64,000 nucleotides of DNA from Stenotrophomonas sp. ASS1 (GCF_004346925.1 NZ_CP031167.1:3678001-3742000), one strand, 5' to 3'. Counted from the first letter of the stretch, positions 18,827-29,976 are shown. The notes: a model not told the origin generated them from the letters alone. A program made the numbers and translations.

Positions 18827-19948
18827 GTGCGTATTCTGCTTGTTGGGGATGCAGCCAGCCTGCCGGCCGAGCTGACCGAATTCATTGCCGATCTTGGGGA
18901 AGACTGGCAGCCGCTGACCGCCACCGATGGCCAGACCGCGATGACTGCGGTGGCCACACAGGGCGTGGATGCAGTGATCGTCTGCCCGCAGCTGCCGGAT
19001 CTCAATGCCACCACGCTGCTGGGCCAGATCCGGACCTTGCGCCCGGAAACCATCCGCATCGCGCTGATCGATGCCCAGCACGGCAACCGGCCGCCGCCGG
19101 CACGCCTGATCGGTGTCGCTCACCGTTTCCTGCCGTTGCCACTGGCACCGGAAGTGCTGCTGGAAGCGCTGACCAGCCTGGAAGAGCTGCGCGAAGTACT
19201 GGACAGCCCACGCCTGCGCGATGCCATCGGCCGTATCGAGAAGCTGCCCTCGCCGCCGCACCTGTACCTGAGCCTGACCCAGGCGCTGGAGCATGACGAC
19301 GACGCCGACAGCGCCGACGTCGCCAAGCTGGTGGCGGCCGACCCGGCCATTGCCGCGAAGGTGCTGCAGCTGTCGAACTCGGCGTTCTTCAGCCAGGGAC
19401 GCACCATCGCTGACCTGCGCACGGCCGTGACCCGCCTGGGCCTGTCGACGCTGCGCGACCTGGTGCTGGCCAGCGAGGTGTTTTCCGCACCCACGTTGTC
19501 CACCGCCGAACGCAATTCACTGCAGCAGCGCGCCCTGCTCGCCTCGCGCCTGGCCGCGCGCCTGCTGCCCGAATCCAGTGCCGAACTGGGCGCGACCGCC
19601 GCCCTGCTGGCCGACATCGGCCTGCTGCTGCCCGGCGTACGCAACGAGCGCAGCGAACCGTCGCTGGCCGGTGACACCCGCCCCGGCCATGCCGAGGCCG
19701 GCGCCTACCTGCTGGGCCTGTGGGGCCTGCCGATGCCGATCATCGAAGCGGTTGCCTTCCACCTGCAGCCGCAGCGCGCCAATACGCGCAGCTTCTGGGT
19801 GACCGGTGCGGTGCATGTGGCGCTGGCGCTGGTCAACGGCGATCCGGTGGATGAGGACTACCTGCAGCGCGCAGGTGTACTCAACAGGCTGCCGCAGTGG
19901 CGCGAGCATGCCAATGCGTTGATGGGACTGGTACCCAGCGAGGCCTGA
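18827..19948 (+). CDS. HDOD-domain protein with degenerate receiver domain
   Basis: Starting at GTG 18827, after CAGGGGAA, the protein has 373 residues. Residues 1-120 follow a response-regulator receiver (RILLVGDAASLP, DAVIVCPQLPDLN). The phospho-acceptor position holds Cys53 instead of Asp, and the usual Lys-Pro near the end is FLPLPLAP, so it probably cannot be phosphorylated. Residues 135-370 are an HDOD domain (VAKLVAADPAIAAKVLQLSN, then GATAALLADIGLLLPGV). HDOD proteins act in signalling, often with cyclic-di-GMP networks or motility. A terminator follows. Confidence 0.85.
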   Translation: MRILLVGDAASLPAELTEFIADLGEDWQPLTATDGQTAMTAVATQGVDAVIVCPQLPDLNATTLLGQIRTLRPETIRIALIDAQHGNRPPPARLIGVAHRFLPLPLAPEVLLEALTSLEELREVLDSPRLRDAIGRIEKLPSPPHLYLSLTQALEHDDDADSADVAKLVAADPAIAAKVLQLSNSAFFSQGRTIADLRTAVTRLGLSTLRDLVLASEVFSAPTLSTAERNSLQQRALLASRLAARLLPESSAELGATAALLADIGLLLPGVRNERSEPSLAGDTRPGHAEAGAYLLGLWGLPMPIIEAVAFHLQPQRANTRSFWVTGAVHVALALVNGDPVDEDYLQRAGVLNRLPQWREHANALMGLVPSEA

Positions 19949-19971
19949 GCTGTCAACGCAGGAACAACCTC

Positions 19972-20001
19972 GAAGGCGCGCCCAAAGGCGCGCCTTTTTT
20001 T
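19972..20001 (+). terminator. Intrinsic terminator after the HDOD gene
   Basis: AAGGCGCGCC, loop CAAA, GGCGCGCCTT followed by TTTTTT gives a near-perfect stem with a T-run 24 bases after the stop codon. Confidence 0.88.
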
Positions 20002-20004
20002 GCA

Positions 20005-20214
20005 TCAGCGCGCGCCGCAGGCGTCCTGCACGCAGTGGCGATACTGCAGATCGCACATGACCTTCGAATTGCCTGCAGCCAGGCATTGCTGGCGCAGCTC
20101 TTCGCAGTACAGCCCGCCCCCACAGACGCCACCGGTCTGGGCGAACACCGCACCCACCAATGTTGCATAGATCAGTGCAGCAGCAGACAGTTTGTGCAAC
20201 AGCGTGCTCTTCAT
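20005..20214 (-). CDS. Small cysteine-rich secreted protein
   Basis: The 69-residue product starts MKSTLLHKLSAAALIYATLV and has a signal peptide ending in VFA. The mature part, about 40 residues, has six cysteines in GGVCGGGLYCEELRQQCLAA, VMCDLQYRHC and DACGAR, so three disulfides are possible. No family recognised. It could be a periplasmic disulfide-rich peptide; the plus-strand terminator of the HDOD gene abuts its stop codon. Confidence 0.6.
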   Translation of the reverse strand: MKSTLLHKLSAAALIYATLVGAVFAQTGGVCGGGLYCEELRQQCLAAGNSKVMCDLQYRHCVQDACGAR

Positions 20215-20321
20215 CGCTCTCTCCATGTGCAAGTGTCCGCAAGTGGACCCAGCAACTGTGTTGATTACGACACGACAGGAACGTGACTCTGCTCACCTTC
20301 CACGACATTTCGGAATTCCCC

Positions 20322-20360
20322 TACAAAAAAAGAGGGCGGACCTTGCGGTCCGCCCTCCCG
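20322..20360 (-). terminator. Intrinsic terminator of the TonB receptor gene
   Basis: Read on the minus strand, GAGGGCGGACC, loop GCAA, GGTCCGCCCTC is followed by TTTTTTTG. It lies 25 bases beyond the receptor stop at 20385. Confidence 0.88.
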
Positions 20361-20384
20361 GTATTGCTATCGCACTTCGAACGA

Positions 20385-23243
20385 TCAGAAGCGCTGGGTG
20401 TACTTCATGTACAGGAAGCGACCGACGTCGAAGCCACCGTAGTAGGCGAAGCTCGAGTTCGGCGCCGAGTACTGCAGCGCACCGCGGTGATCGAACACGT
20501 TGTTCGCACCCAGGGCGATGGTGGCATCCCACGGAGCCTTCCAGCTGACCTGCACGTCGTGGAAGGTGTTGGAGCCGGTGTGGCGCAGCGGATCCGGCTC
20601 ACCATTGGCGTAGTGGTTCGGGGCGTCGCACCATGCGTCGTCGATGCAGCTTTCCTTCATGCCCGAGTAGTAACGAGCAGTCCAGTTGACACCGAAGTCA
20701 CCCAGCTCCCAGTTCACGCCCAGGTTCGAACGGACGCGGAACAGGCCCGGCTCACCAACGCGACCGATGGTGATGTTCTCACCCTTCTTGTTCTGGCCGG
20801 CTTCGTCGTACTTGGCCAGGTAGCTGGTCTGCCAGTCGATGCTGAACTTGCCGATCGACAGTTCCGGCAGGCGGTACTTGACACCCAGGTCGTAGCCTTC
20901 GGTCTCCATCGAGCCGAGGTTGGCCAGGCCGTAGGTCAGCGCCTCGATATGGCCATCGGCGGCACGGGTGACGCCTTCACAGCGAGCTGCGTTGCCCAGC
21001 ACGTAGCAGTCACGCAGGATGCGATCAACGCTGTCAGCGATGATCATGTTCTTCAGCTCGTAGCGGTACCAGTCGAGCGAGATGTCCAGGCCCTGCACCC
21101 AACGCGGGCTCCAGACCAGGCCAACCGTCTTGCTCTTGGAGGTTTCCGGCTTCAGAGCCGAATTCGAACCGCTGACGAACTGGTCCGGGGTCGCGCACGG
21201 GAAGGTGCTGCAAGGCGCGAAGCCCTGGCCGACCTGCACGTAGTTGGCCGGCACGCCAGCCCCGGCGCAGGCAGCATTGCCAGCGACGTTGCCCGGCGAG
21301 GTCGAACCGCACGGGTCGGTGTAACGCTCGAAGCTCGAGTTGGTGCCGCCGTACAGATCGTCGACGGTCGGCGCGCGGAAGCCTTCTGCGTAGGTACCGC
21401 GGACCAGCAGCTCTTCGATCGGGCGCCACACCAGGCCGAACTTCGAGTTGATCGTGTCACCGAAGTTGCTGTAGTCGGAGTAGCGGCTGGCGACGTTGAA
21501 GGTCAGTTCCTTGGCAAACGGCAGGTCCGACAGGATCGGCACGTTCAGTTCCAGGTAGAACTCATCCAGCGAGTAGTTGCCCGAGGTGGTGGTCGACGCC
21601 AGGCCGGTCGACTGGCCCGACTGACGGAAGGCGTCCGGCACGAAGCGGCCTTCTTCCTTGCGGTGCTCGTAGCCCATGGCCACGCCCAGGTCACCGGCCG
21701 GCAGCTCGAACAGCGAACCGGACAGGTTGGCGGTGTAGCTGGTGGTCTTGGTCACACCGGTGTCGGTGTAGGTCGGGAACAGGAAGTTTTGCAGATCACG
21801 GTCGGCAAGCGAGCCCTGGCCGTTGACGCCATACGGCAGCAGCGGGTTCCACGGACGGCACTGGCTCAGCGGGATCGGGTTGGCGGCGGTGCCGCACTGG
21901 GCAACACCCTGGCCGTTGATGAACGACTTGCCAAGTGCCTGCTCGGATGCGATCAGGCTCATGTCGCCGTAGCCGGTCTTGGTCAGCTCGTTGCGGTTCC
22001 ACAGCGCGCCGACGTCCCAGTCCCAGGTCTTGCCGGCGAATTCGAAGAAGCCGCTCAGGCTCGGCGCGAAGCGCAGGGTCTTGAGGTCGCTCTTGGTGGT
22101 ACGCGGCACTTCCCACAGGCGGCGACGGAACTCGACGTCCTGACCGATCGGGTTGAACGCGCTGTCCTTCGACAGCGGGGTACCGAACGACAGCGACTGG
22201 TACGGGTAACCCGCGATCTGCTGGTCGGTGGTGCGCTGGTTGTACAGCACGTCAGCATTGAAGGTGATCGAGTCGGCCAGATCGTAGCTGCCGTTGACGT
22301 ACACGGACTTACGCTCGATGCCGGTCTGCACCATCATCTGCTGGTTGGCATTGGAGTACTCGGCCGGGGTCAGCTGGTGGTAGTCGGCCGCATTCTTCGG
22401 GTCACCGCCCGGATTCAGGGTCATCCACTCCGGCTGCGGCTGGCCTGCAGCGCGCGGCTTGCAGTCGCCCCACACGCGCGGGTCGCACCAGGTGCTGTTC
22501 TGGCTCAGCGGGCTCCAATCACCGGAGGTGGTGTTCGGGCCCAGGCCGCCGTCGCGGCTGAACCAACGATCCTTCGCCCACACCGGATCCTGCTTGGAGT
22601 ATTCGGCCGACAGGGTCACGCCGCCACGCTCGCCTTCGGAGCCGAGGGTGAACGAGTAGGTGTTGGTGTCGCCGTCGCCGCGGCCGTACTGGCCGACGTA
22701 GACGCTGGCTTCAGCACCGTCGAAGCGCTTGCGGGTAATCACATTGACCACGCCAGCGATGGCGTCCGAACCGTAGATGGCGGAGGCGCCATCCTTCAGC
22801 ACTTCGATGCGCTCGACGGCGGCCATCGGAATCTGGCTCAGATCCTGGTAGCCGGCAGTGGTTGCGCCCAGGCGCTTGCCGTTCATCAGCACCAGGGTGC
22901 GCTGCGCGCCCAGGTTGCGCAGGTCGACGTAGTAGCCGCCAACGTTTTCGCCGGAGGACAGCGAGTCCGCACGGGAAATGGCCGGCGAACCTGCCGAGGT
23001 CAGGTTCTGCAGGACATCGGCGACGGTGGTGTAGCCCTGCTTTTCCAGGTTCTCACGGCTCAGGGTGAGGACCGGCTGCTGGGTCTCCATCGAGGCGCCG
23101 CGGATGCGCGAGCCCGTGATTTCGATGCGATCCAGGGTGGTCGCATCCTTTGCTTCCTGTGCAGAAGCAAAGGCGGGCGTCAGCGCCAACGCAATGCCAG
23201 CCGGCAGAAGGCCCAGCCGCACTGCGGGATTACGAACGTTCAT
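20385..23243 (-). CDS. TonB-dependent receptor, Xanthomonas/Caulobacter type
   Basis: The 952-residue protein has a signal peptide ending TPAFASAQ. A TonB-box-like DRIEITGSRI follows, then a plug with LSRENLEKQGYTTVADVLQN, LVLMNGKRLGATTAG and KDGASAIYGSDAIAGVVNVI. The barrel ends FLYMKYTQRF with a C-terminal Phe. It lacks an STN domain, so it is not a FecA-type transducer. This subfamily is greatly expanded in xanthomonads; ligands include plant or microbial oligosaccharides, peptides and metals, and I cannot say which here. It follows an AraC regulator by 49 bases on the same strand. Confidence 0.85.
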   Translation of the reverse strand: MNVRNPAVRLGLLPAGIALALTPAFASAQEAKDATTLDRIEITGSRIRGASMETQQPVLTLSRENLEKQGYTTVADVLQNLTSAGSPAISRADSLSSGENVGGYYVDLRNLGAQRTLVLMNGKRLGATTAGYQDLSQIPMAAVERIEVLKDGASAIYGSDAIAGVVNVITRKRFDGAEASVYVGQYGRGDGDTNTYSFTLGSEGERGGVTLSAEYSKQDPVWAKDRWFSRDGGLGPNTTSGDWSPLSQNSTWCDPRVWGDCKPRAAGQPQPEWMTLNPGGDPKNAADYHQLTPAEYSNANQQMMVQTGIERKSVYVNGSYDLADSITFNADVLYNQRTTDQQIAGYPYQSLSFGTPLSKDSAFNPIGQDVEFRRRLWEVPRTTKSDLKTLRFAPSLSGFFEFAGKTWDWDVGALWNRNELTKTGYGDMSLIASEQALGKSFINGQGVAQCGTAANPIPLSQCRPWNPLLPYGVNGQGSLADRDLQNFLFPTYTDTGVTKTTSYTANLSGSLFELPAGDLGVAMGYEHRKEEGRFVPDAFRQSGQSTGLASTTTSGNYSLDEFYLELNVPILSDLPFAKELTFNVASRYSDYSNFGDTINSKFGLVWRPIEELLVRGTYAEGFRAPTVDDLYGGTNSSFERYTDPCGSTSPGNVAGNAACAGAGVPANYVQVGQGFAPCSTFPCATPDQFVSGSNSALKPETSKSKTVGLVWSPRWVQGLDISLDWYRYELKNMIIADSVDRILRDCYVLGNAARCEGVTRAADGHIEALTYGLANLGSMETEGYDLGVKYRLPELSIGKFSIDWQTSYLAKYDEAGQNKKGENITIGRVGEPGLFRVRSNLGVNWELGDFGVNWTARYYSGMKESCIDDAWCDAPNHYANGEPDPLRHTGSNTFHDVQVSWKAPWDATIALGANNVFDHRGALQYSAPNSSFAYYGGFDVGRFLYMKYTQRF

Positions 23244-23292
23244 CTATCTCTCCAAGGTACGTGTTAGCAGCGTGTTAAAACACCCCAGCACG

Positions 23293-24192
23293 TTACGATT
23301 GCGTTGCAGCGCTGTATTTGCGCGAACCAACCGGAGACTTTGCAGATTGTGGCGGCAGCAAGCCGCCGTTCTCCCTGAAGCGCGATGCGGACTGGCCGTA
23401 GCGGGCGCGGAACGCACGCGCGAAGCTGCAGCAGTTGTCGAAGCCACTGGCTGCAGCAACTTCGCCGACCATCATGTCGGTGTCACGCAGCAGGTCGGCA
23501 GCGCGCTCAAGGCGCAGCCGCGCCGAAAGCGACTGCGGGCTTTCCTCGTACAGGCTCTGGAAGGTCTTGGAGAGATACCAGCTGGAGAAGTTGGTCAGCT
23601 CGGCCAGTTCACCGATGCGCACCACGCGGTGGCTGTTGCCTTCCAGGTACAGGCGGGCGCGCTGCATGCGGCCGAACACCTGGCGCTTGCGGCTGCGCGA
23701 GCGCCCCGGGCAACGCTGCACGTTGTCGGCCAGCCCACGCTGCAGGCCCGCCAGGTGCAGCAGCAGCGGGCGCAGTGCCTGTGCCGGCTGGCCACTGGCC
23801 AGCGCATCGCGCCACAGGCGCAGCGCAACGCGGGCATCGCCACGGTTCATGCGGCCACGCCCGGCATACAGACCGCAATCGGCCATCTCGGCCAGCACGC
23901 GCAGCGCTTCGACCGTCAGGTTCAGGCCAACGCACAAGCCGTTGCGACCGGCCTGCACCAGCGGCCGCGACTCCTTCTCGAAGGCGATCCACTCGCCCTG
24001 GCGCAAGCGGAAGCGTCCTTCCTTGGCTTCCACCCAGGAGCTGCCGCGCACCTGCATCCACACAGTGAAGCTGCTGCCTGCGGTCTGCAGGCTGCCGAGC
24101 CGGGCCACGCCCAGGCAGGTCGGCGCAGCATCGTCGAGCGACCGGTCCAGAGAGACGGTTTGGCCGCGATCGGCCAGCGAGAGTTGACGCAT
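23293..24192 (-). CDS. AraC-family transcriptional regulator
   Basis: The 299-residue protein has an N-terminal half without a recognised sensor fold (TVWMQVRGSSWVEAKEGRFR, then GEWIAFEKESRP suggests a cupin-like strand pattern). The C-terminal double helix-turn-helix reads RIGELAELTNFSSWYLSKTF and VGEVAAASGFDNCCSFARAF, followed by FRARYGQSASRFR. It lies directly upstream of the TonB receptor on the same strand and is the natural candidate to control it. Confidence 0.9.
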   Translation of the reverse strand: MRQLSLADRGQTVSLDRSLDDAAPTCLGVARLGSLQTAGSSFTVWMQVRGSSWVEAKEGRFRLRQGEWIAFEKESRPLVQAGRNGLCVGLNLTVEALRVLAEMADCGLYAGRGRMNRGDARVALRLWRDALASGQPAQALRPLLLHLAGLQRGLADNVQRCPGRSRSRKRQVFGRMQRARLYLEGNSHRVVRIGELAELTNFSSWYLSKTFQSLYEESPQSLSARLRLERAADLLRDTDMMVGEVAAASGFDNCCSFARAFRARYGQSASRFRENGGLLPPQSAKSPVGSRKYSAATQS

Positions 24193-24271
24193 GGGGGCAC
24201 CACGGATTTGCCTAGTACAGGCCTCCGTTTTGCCAAATCAGGCGGCACCACGTCAGGAAAGTCAGACGAGA

Positions 24272-24291
24272 TCGCCACGAATTCGCGGCGA
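24272..24291. promoter_or_regulatory. 20-bp palindrome upstream of the AraC gene
   Basis: TCGCCACGAATTCGCGGCGA is symmetric at all but one base pair. A second GTCGCCACGAAG half-site follows at 24293. It sits 80 bases before the AraC start and just beyond the stop of the winged-helix gene, with no T-run on either strand, so an operator is as likely as a terminator. Confidence 0.35.
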
Positions 24292-24307
24292 GGTCGCCAC
24301 GAAGAAA

Positions 24308-26632
24308 TTACGAAGGCCCATTTCCGTTGAACAACAACAACTTGGAGAACGCCGGAAGCAGCGTCGGCGAGCGCTCGGGCAAACGCATCACACCGATGTC
24401 GGCACCGTCGCTGACCGCCATTGCCACGAACAGGGTGCGCCCATCGGCGCCGGCACTCAGCCCGTTGCCGGCACTGAGGCGTTCCGCATCCAGGCAGCGT
24501 TCCGGTTCCTCGCGCCCGGCCTGGATCAGCACCAGTGTCGTACCGCAGCGGGTGGACGTACCGAGATAGCCGATCGCACTGTTGCCGGCCACGGTCCAGG
24601 CCCGGTACCGCCACCGGCTGGGCTGGTCATCGCTGATCTGCTGCACGCTGCCTGGCGCCAGCGCCGCATCCACCGACCACAGGCCACCTGCCGCCAGGCG
24701 GGTGAACAGCACACGCCCGCTGCTGCGATCGAACCGCGCCTGAGACACGCCCTCGATGCTGGCAAGGCGGCGCCAAGGCTGCACGCTTCGATCAAACAGG
24801 CTCAGCCGGGTCTGTTGCTGGTCATCGCGCTCGACTACCAGCAGCTGGTCCGGGTTTGCGCCGTACAGTGCCTGCAGCGGCTGCTCCGACGGTACCGGCA
24901 ACGGCTGGACGCGTTCGTCACGTGGGGCGATCTCATAGACCACCGTGCGTCCGTGTTCGTCGCGCCCGACCACCAGCAACCGCCGGCTGTCGGCCGACCA
25001 GTCCGGTGCCTGACGTGCCTCAGGCCGCAATCCTTCGATAGGCCGCAGCGAATCGGGGCGCTCCATGTCCGCCCACCACAGCGCGAAGCTGCCTGAACGA
25101 TCGGACGTGAACACCAGTTGGCGTCCATCCGGCGCCGCCATCGGCTGCCCATCCCGGCCGCTGGACGCAAACAGGCGCTGCGGGGGTGAACCGCCCTCCA
25201 TCGGCACCTTGAAGATGCCGAACTGCGCGCGGCGGTGAACGAAGGCCAGCATGCCCGCGCGGCGCGCCGTCGCCGGCCATTGTGCGTCGTCGAGCCCGGC
25301 GTCGCGCAGCGTGCGGCTCTCGACGTCCAGGTAATACAGGCGCACCTCACTGTCGACACGGCGTCCAAACACGATCGTCCGGCCATCACGCAACCAGGCC
25401 CAGCCACGCAGTTCAGCGGCCTCGTTGGTCAGCTGCTCGGGCGTGCCACCCGCGGCCGGCATGCGCCACAGGTCGCCCAGCTGCGGATTGCGCACGAATA
25501 CCAGCCACTTGCCATCAGGCGAGTAGCGCGGCGCATAGTCGAAGTCATCCTCGGCGACACCGTAGTCCAGCGCCTTCCATTGGCCACTGGCCAGATCAAG
25601 CTTGCGGATGCCGCGATGGGCATAGCGCCCCACCATGCTGCCGAACACCAGACCACGGCCGTCCGGCGTCCAGTCGAAACTGAGCAGCTCGGTGCCATCA
25701 CACCGTGTGGCCTGGCGCAGGGCACCACCGGTCGCGCTGGCGATCAGCACCTGGCAACCGCCGTTGTTGCTGAACCGCGCGAAGGCGATCTCGCGTCCAT
25801 CCGGCGACCAGCTCGGGAAGCGATCGACCGAGCCGGCCGGCGGAGCCAGCAGCTGCCGCGCAGGCGCGTTGCCGGAGGTCTGCACCTTGATCGCGCCACC
25901 GCCCTGCCCGTCTTCGTTGGCGCCCTCATAGGCCACCAATGAACCATCGGGTGAAAGCGTGGGATAGGTTTCAAAGCCGCTGGTCGCGGTGATCAACCGA
26001 TAGGGACGCTGCGGGCTGCCGATCACGCGCGTGCCGTTCTCCACGGCCGCATCCACAGCTGAACTGCTGGCCGGTGCCCGCCGCAGCAGCAGCGCGGTCA
26101 GCACCACCACCGTGGCCAGCATCAGCACGCCCAGCACCAGCAGTACGCGCCGGCGGACGTGGCGCCAGCGGCGGCGCGATGCCTGCACGTGTGGCGGCAT
26201 CATCTCGGCGATGGCCATCGCCGGTTGCATGTCCACGATTTCGTCATCGGCTCCCGCGGGCGGCGCCGGCTCGACATCGTCCAGTACCTGCACCGGCACC
26301 AGCAGGCGATAGCCGGTCTTGGCGATGGTCTCGATATAGGCCTGGCCGTTGTCGTCGTCGTTGCTGAACGCCTTGCGCAGCTGGGTGACGGCCTGGGTAA
26401 GCACATCATTGGTCGGCAGCGTGTCCGGCCAGACTTCCGCGAACAGTTCATCGCGGGTGACAACACGCCCCGGCTGGCGCAGCAGCACACGCAGCACGCC
26501 CAGCGCCTTCGGCGTCAGCCGACGCGGGCGACGCGCACCCACGACCTCGACTTCGCGCGAGGACAGAGTGACAGTGCACTCTCCTATCCGGATCCGATCG
26601 AATCCGGGGGGCTGGTTTTCACTGCTGTTCAT
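24308..26632 (-). CDS. CadC-like winged-helix protein with periplasmic beta-propeller (PD40/TolB-like)
   Basis: The 774-residue protein has an OmpR/PhoB-type winged helix at residues 10-105 (LTPKALGVLRVLLRQPGR, DELFAEVWPDTLPTNDVL). A linker and one transmembrane helix near 165-185 (VLLVLGVLMLATVVVLTALL) follow, then a large outer domain with at least six PD40 repeats: YPTLSPDGSLVAYEG, FPSWSPDGREIAFAR, FDWTPDGRGLVFGS, APRYSPDGKWLVFV, MAAPDGRQLVFTSDR, PDWSADSRRLLVV. The layout is that of ToxR/CadC one-component sensors. Ligand unknown. It may regulate the receptor downstream. Confidence 0.88.
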   Translation of the reverse strand: MNSSENQPPGFDRIRIGECTVTLSSREVEVVGARRPRRLTPKALGVLRVLLRQPGRVVTRDELFAEVWPDTLPTNDVLTQAVTQLRKAFSNDDDNGQAYIETIAKTGYRLLVPVQVLDDVEPAPPAGADDEIVDMQPAMAIAEMMPPHVQASRRRWRHVRRRVLLVLGVLMLATVVVLTALLLRRAPASSSAVDAAVENGTRVIGSPQRPYRLITATSGFETYPTLSPDGSLVAYEGANEDGQGGGAIKVQTSGNAPARQLLAPPAGSVDRFPSWSPDGREIAFARFSNNGGCQVLIASATGGALRQATRCDGTELLSFDWTPDGRGLVFGSMVGRYAHRGIRKLDLASGQWKALDYGVAEDDFDYAPRYSPDGKWLVFVRNPQLGDLWRMPAAGGTPEQLTNEAAELRGWAWLRDGRTIVFGRRVDSEVRLYYLDVESRTLRDAGLDDAQWPATARRAGMLAFVHRRAQFGIFKVPMEGGSPPQRLFASSGRDGQPMAAPDGRQLVFTSDRSGSFALWWADMERPDSLRPIEGLRPEARQAPDWSADSRRLLVVGRDEHGRTVVYEIAPRDERVQPLPVPSEQPLQALYGANPDQLLVVERDDQQQTRLSLFDRSVQPWRRLASIEGVSQARFDRSSGRVLFTRLAAGGLWSVDAALAPGSVQQISDDQPSRWRYRAWTVAGNSAIGYLGTSTRCGTTLVLIQAGREEPERCLDAERLSAGNGLSAGADGRTLFVAMAVSDGADIGVMRLPERSPTLLPAFSKLLLFNGNGPS

Positions 26633-26892
26633 TTTCCGCTACACAGTAGAGACAGGTCCGGGGCAGCGTTTGCCTTCGATACCCTCCCGTCCTGGGAACA
26701 GCAAAAAGCCAGACTCCGCACAAAGCATCGGCGCATACCGCAAAAACAATGAAGCGGGCGAATACTAGCCTATGCGGGTTACCTCGCCTATCGCGTGGTC
26801 GACATCCAGGCTCTCTCTCGCCGACGAATTCACATAATCTGCAGCACCATTCGCGCCCTGCGGGGCGCGAAATTTTTATCTGGCGTTCATTT

Positions 26893-27564
26893 TCACATGC
26901 GCCGCAGCATGGTCAATCCAACCAGTCGCGAAACCACCAAAGCTACGTACATCACGCCTGAAAACTGCTCCAGCATGACCAAGGCGCGCGCCTGCGGATG
27001 CAGTGGCACAACGTCGCTCAAGCCAACACCCGAGAGCAAACTGAAGCTCAGATAAAGAAGCTCCATCCAGGTGCGCTGCGCGCCACCACCGGTGCCCTGG
27101 AAACTGCCCGGATACCATTGCTGGCACACGGCGAAAGCAAACGCGAAGGCCCACGCCAGCAACGTGAATGTCGCACCTGCTGCGAACAGTTCATCGCGGG
27201 TGACTTTATGGTCCTGGAGCATGTAGGCGATGAGCGCACCGGCCGTATAGAAGTACAGCAGGCTTTCCAGCAGCTGCGCGGTGGTCAGCAGCGCACTGCG
27301 ATCCAGCAGTGCGCCGGCCAGCGAGAACACCACCGAAGGAATGGCCAGCAGCAGTGCCAGCCAGGTGCCCAGCGGACTGCGCTGGACCACCCACAGCGCC
27401 AGGCCGAGTACCGCCATGCCGAACATGCCCAGTGCCGCACGGCCGCCGGCGGTGTCATCAAGTGCGGGATACAGCAGCACCGCGATCAACTGGGCACCCA
27501 GCAGCCAGGCCGAAGGATGGCGGCGGGCAATGGCCAGCCAGCGGGTGGTGATGGCAACGGGCAT
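26893..27564 (-). CDS. Ion-channel-like membrane protein (Ion_trans_2 type)
   Basis: The 223-residue protein begins MPVAITTRWLAIARRHPSAW, preceded by GGGGAAGGACGCC. About six hydrophobic segments are visible. The last pair brackets LSFSLLSGVGLSDVVPLHPQ, a pore-loop segment resembling the potassium-channel filter but with GVGLSD in place of GYGD. Such proteins occur widely in proteobacteria, annotated as ion channel family. Potassium selectivity is uncertain because of the altered filter. The 260-base gap upstream of the winged-helix start shows no gene. Confidence 0.75.
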   Translation of the reverse strand: MPVAITTRWLAIARRHPSAWLLGAQLIAVLLYPALDDTAGGRAALGMFGMAVLGLALWVVQRSPLGTWLALLLAIPSVVFSLAGALLDRSALLTTAQLLESLLYFYTAGALIAYMLQDHKVTRDELFAAGATFTLLAWAFAFAFAVCQQWYPGSFQGTGGGAQRTWMELLYLSFSLLSGVGLSDVVPLHPQARALVMLEQFSGVMYVALVVSRLVGLTMLRRM

Positions 27565-27617
27565 GGCGTCCTTCCCCAGGGTGATGGGCGGAGGATAGCC
27601 GGGAGCGGCGTGATGAG

Positions 27618-27698
27618 CGGTAGTGCCGGCCACTGGCCGGCACTCTCCCCGGTCCCACGCACGACGGAATGCCGGCCAGCGGCCGGCACTACCCGTTA
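27618..27698. repeat. SMAG palindrome pair
   Basis: GTAGTGCCGGCCACTGGCCG and, 40 bases on, ATGCCGGCCAGCGGCCGGCA followed by CTACC form an inverted SMAG pair between the ion-channel start and the thiC stop. Confidence 0.75.
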
Positions 27699-27702
27699 CA
27701 CG

Positions 27703-29722
<2,020 letters not shown>

Positions 29723-29772
29723 CTTCTTGGTGTGCATTAGAGCATAGAACGCACTGCAGCTCCTGGCTGTTC

Positions 29773-29815
29773 CATCCACGCACGGCGTGGATCCGCTGTT
29801 TCTGTATTAACAGAA
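29773..29815. promoter_or_regulatory. SMAG-like stem and inverted repeat before the BCCT gene
   Basis: ATCCACGCACGGCGTGGAT is a degenerate SMAG stem. It is followed by a perfect inverted repeat TTCTGTATTAACAGAA at 29800-29815, about 160 bases before the transporter start. The AT-rich repeat stands out in this GC-rich region and could be an operator. From there to 29976 I see no further feature except the ribosome site. Confidence 0.35.
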
Positions 29816-29976
29816 CCGTGACATCGCATTCAGTAACGTGCACGCGCATCGTGCCGCTGCGGCCGGTGTTTCCCCGCCGCCTTCGCGGCCCCTGCCCGGT
29901 CTGTGCTGCATGTCGCCGGCCCCTCGCAGCAAGCTCTGCTCGCTCCCCTCAATCCCTTGATCGGAGAAGCTCCTTC

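Noticed and set aside
20283..23267. 994-residue plus-strand frame opposite the TonB receptor
   Set aside because: Antisense shadow; the minus-strand receptor has a signal peptide, plug and C-terminal Phe.
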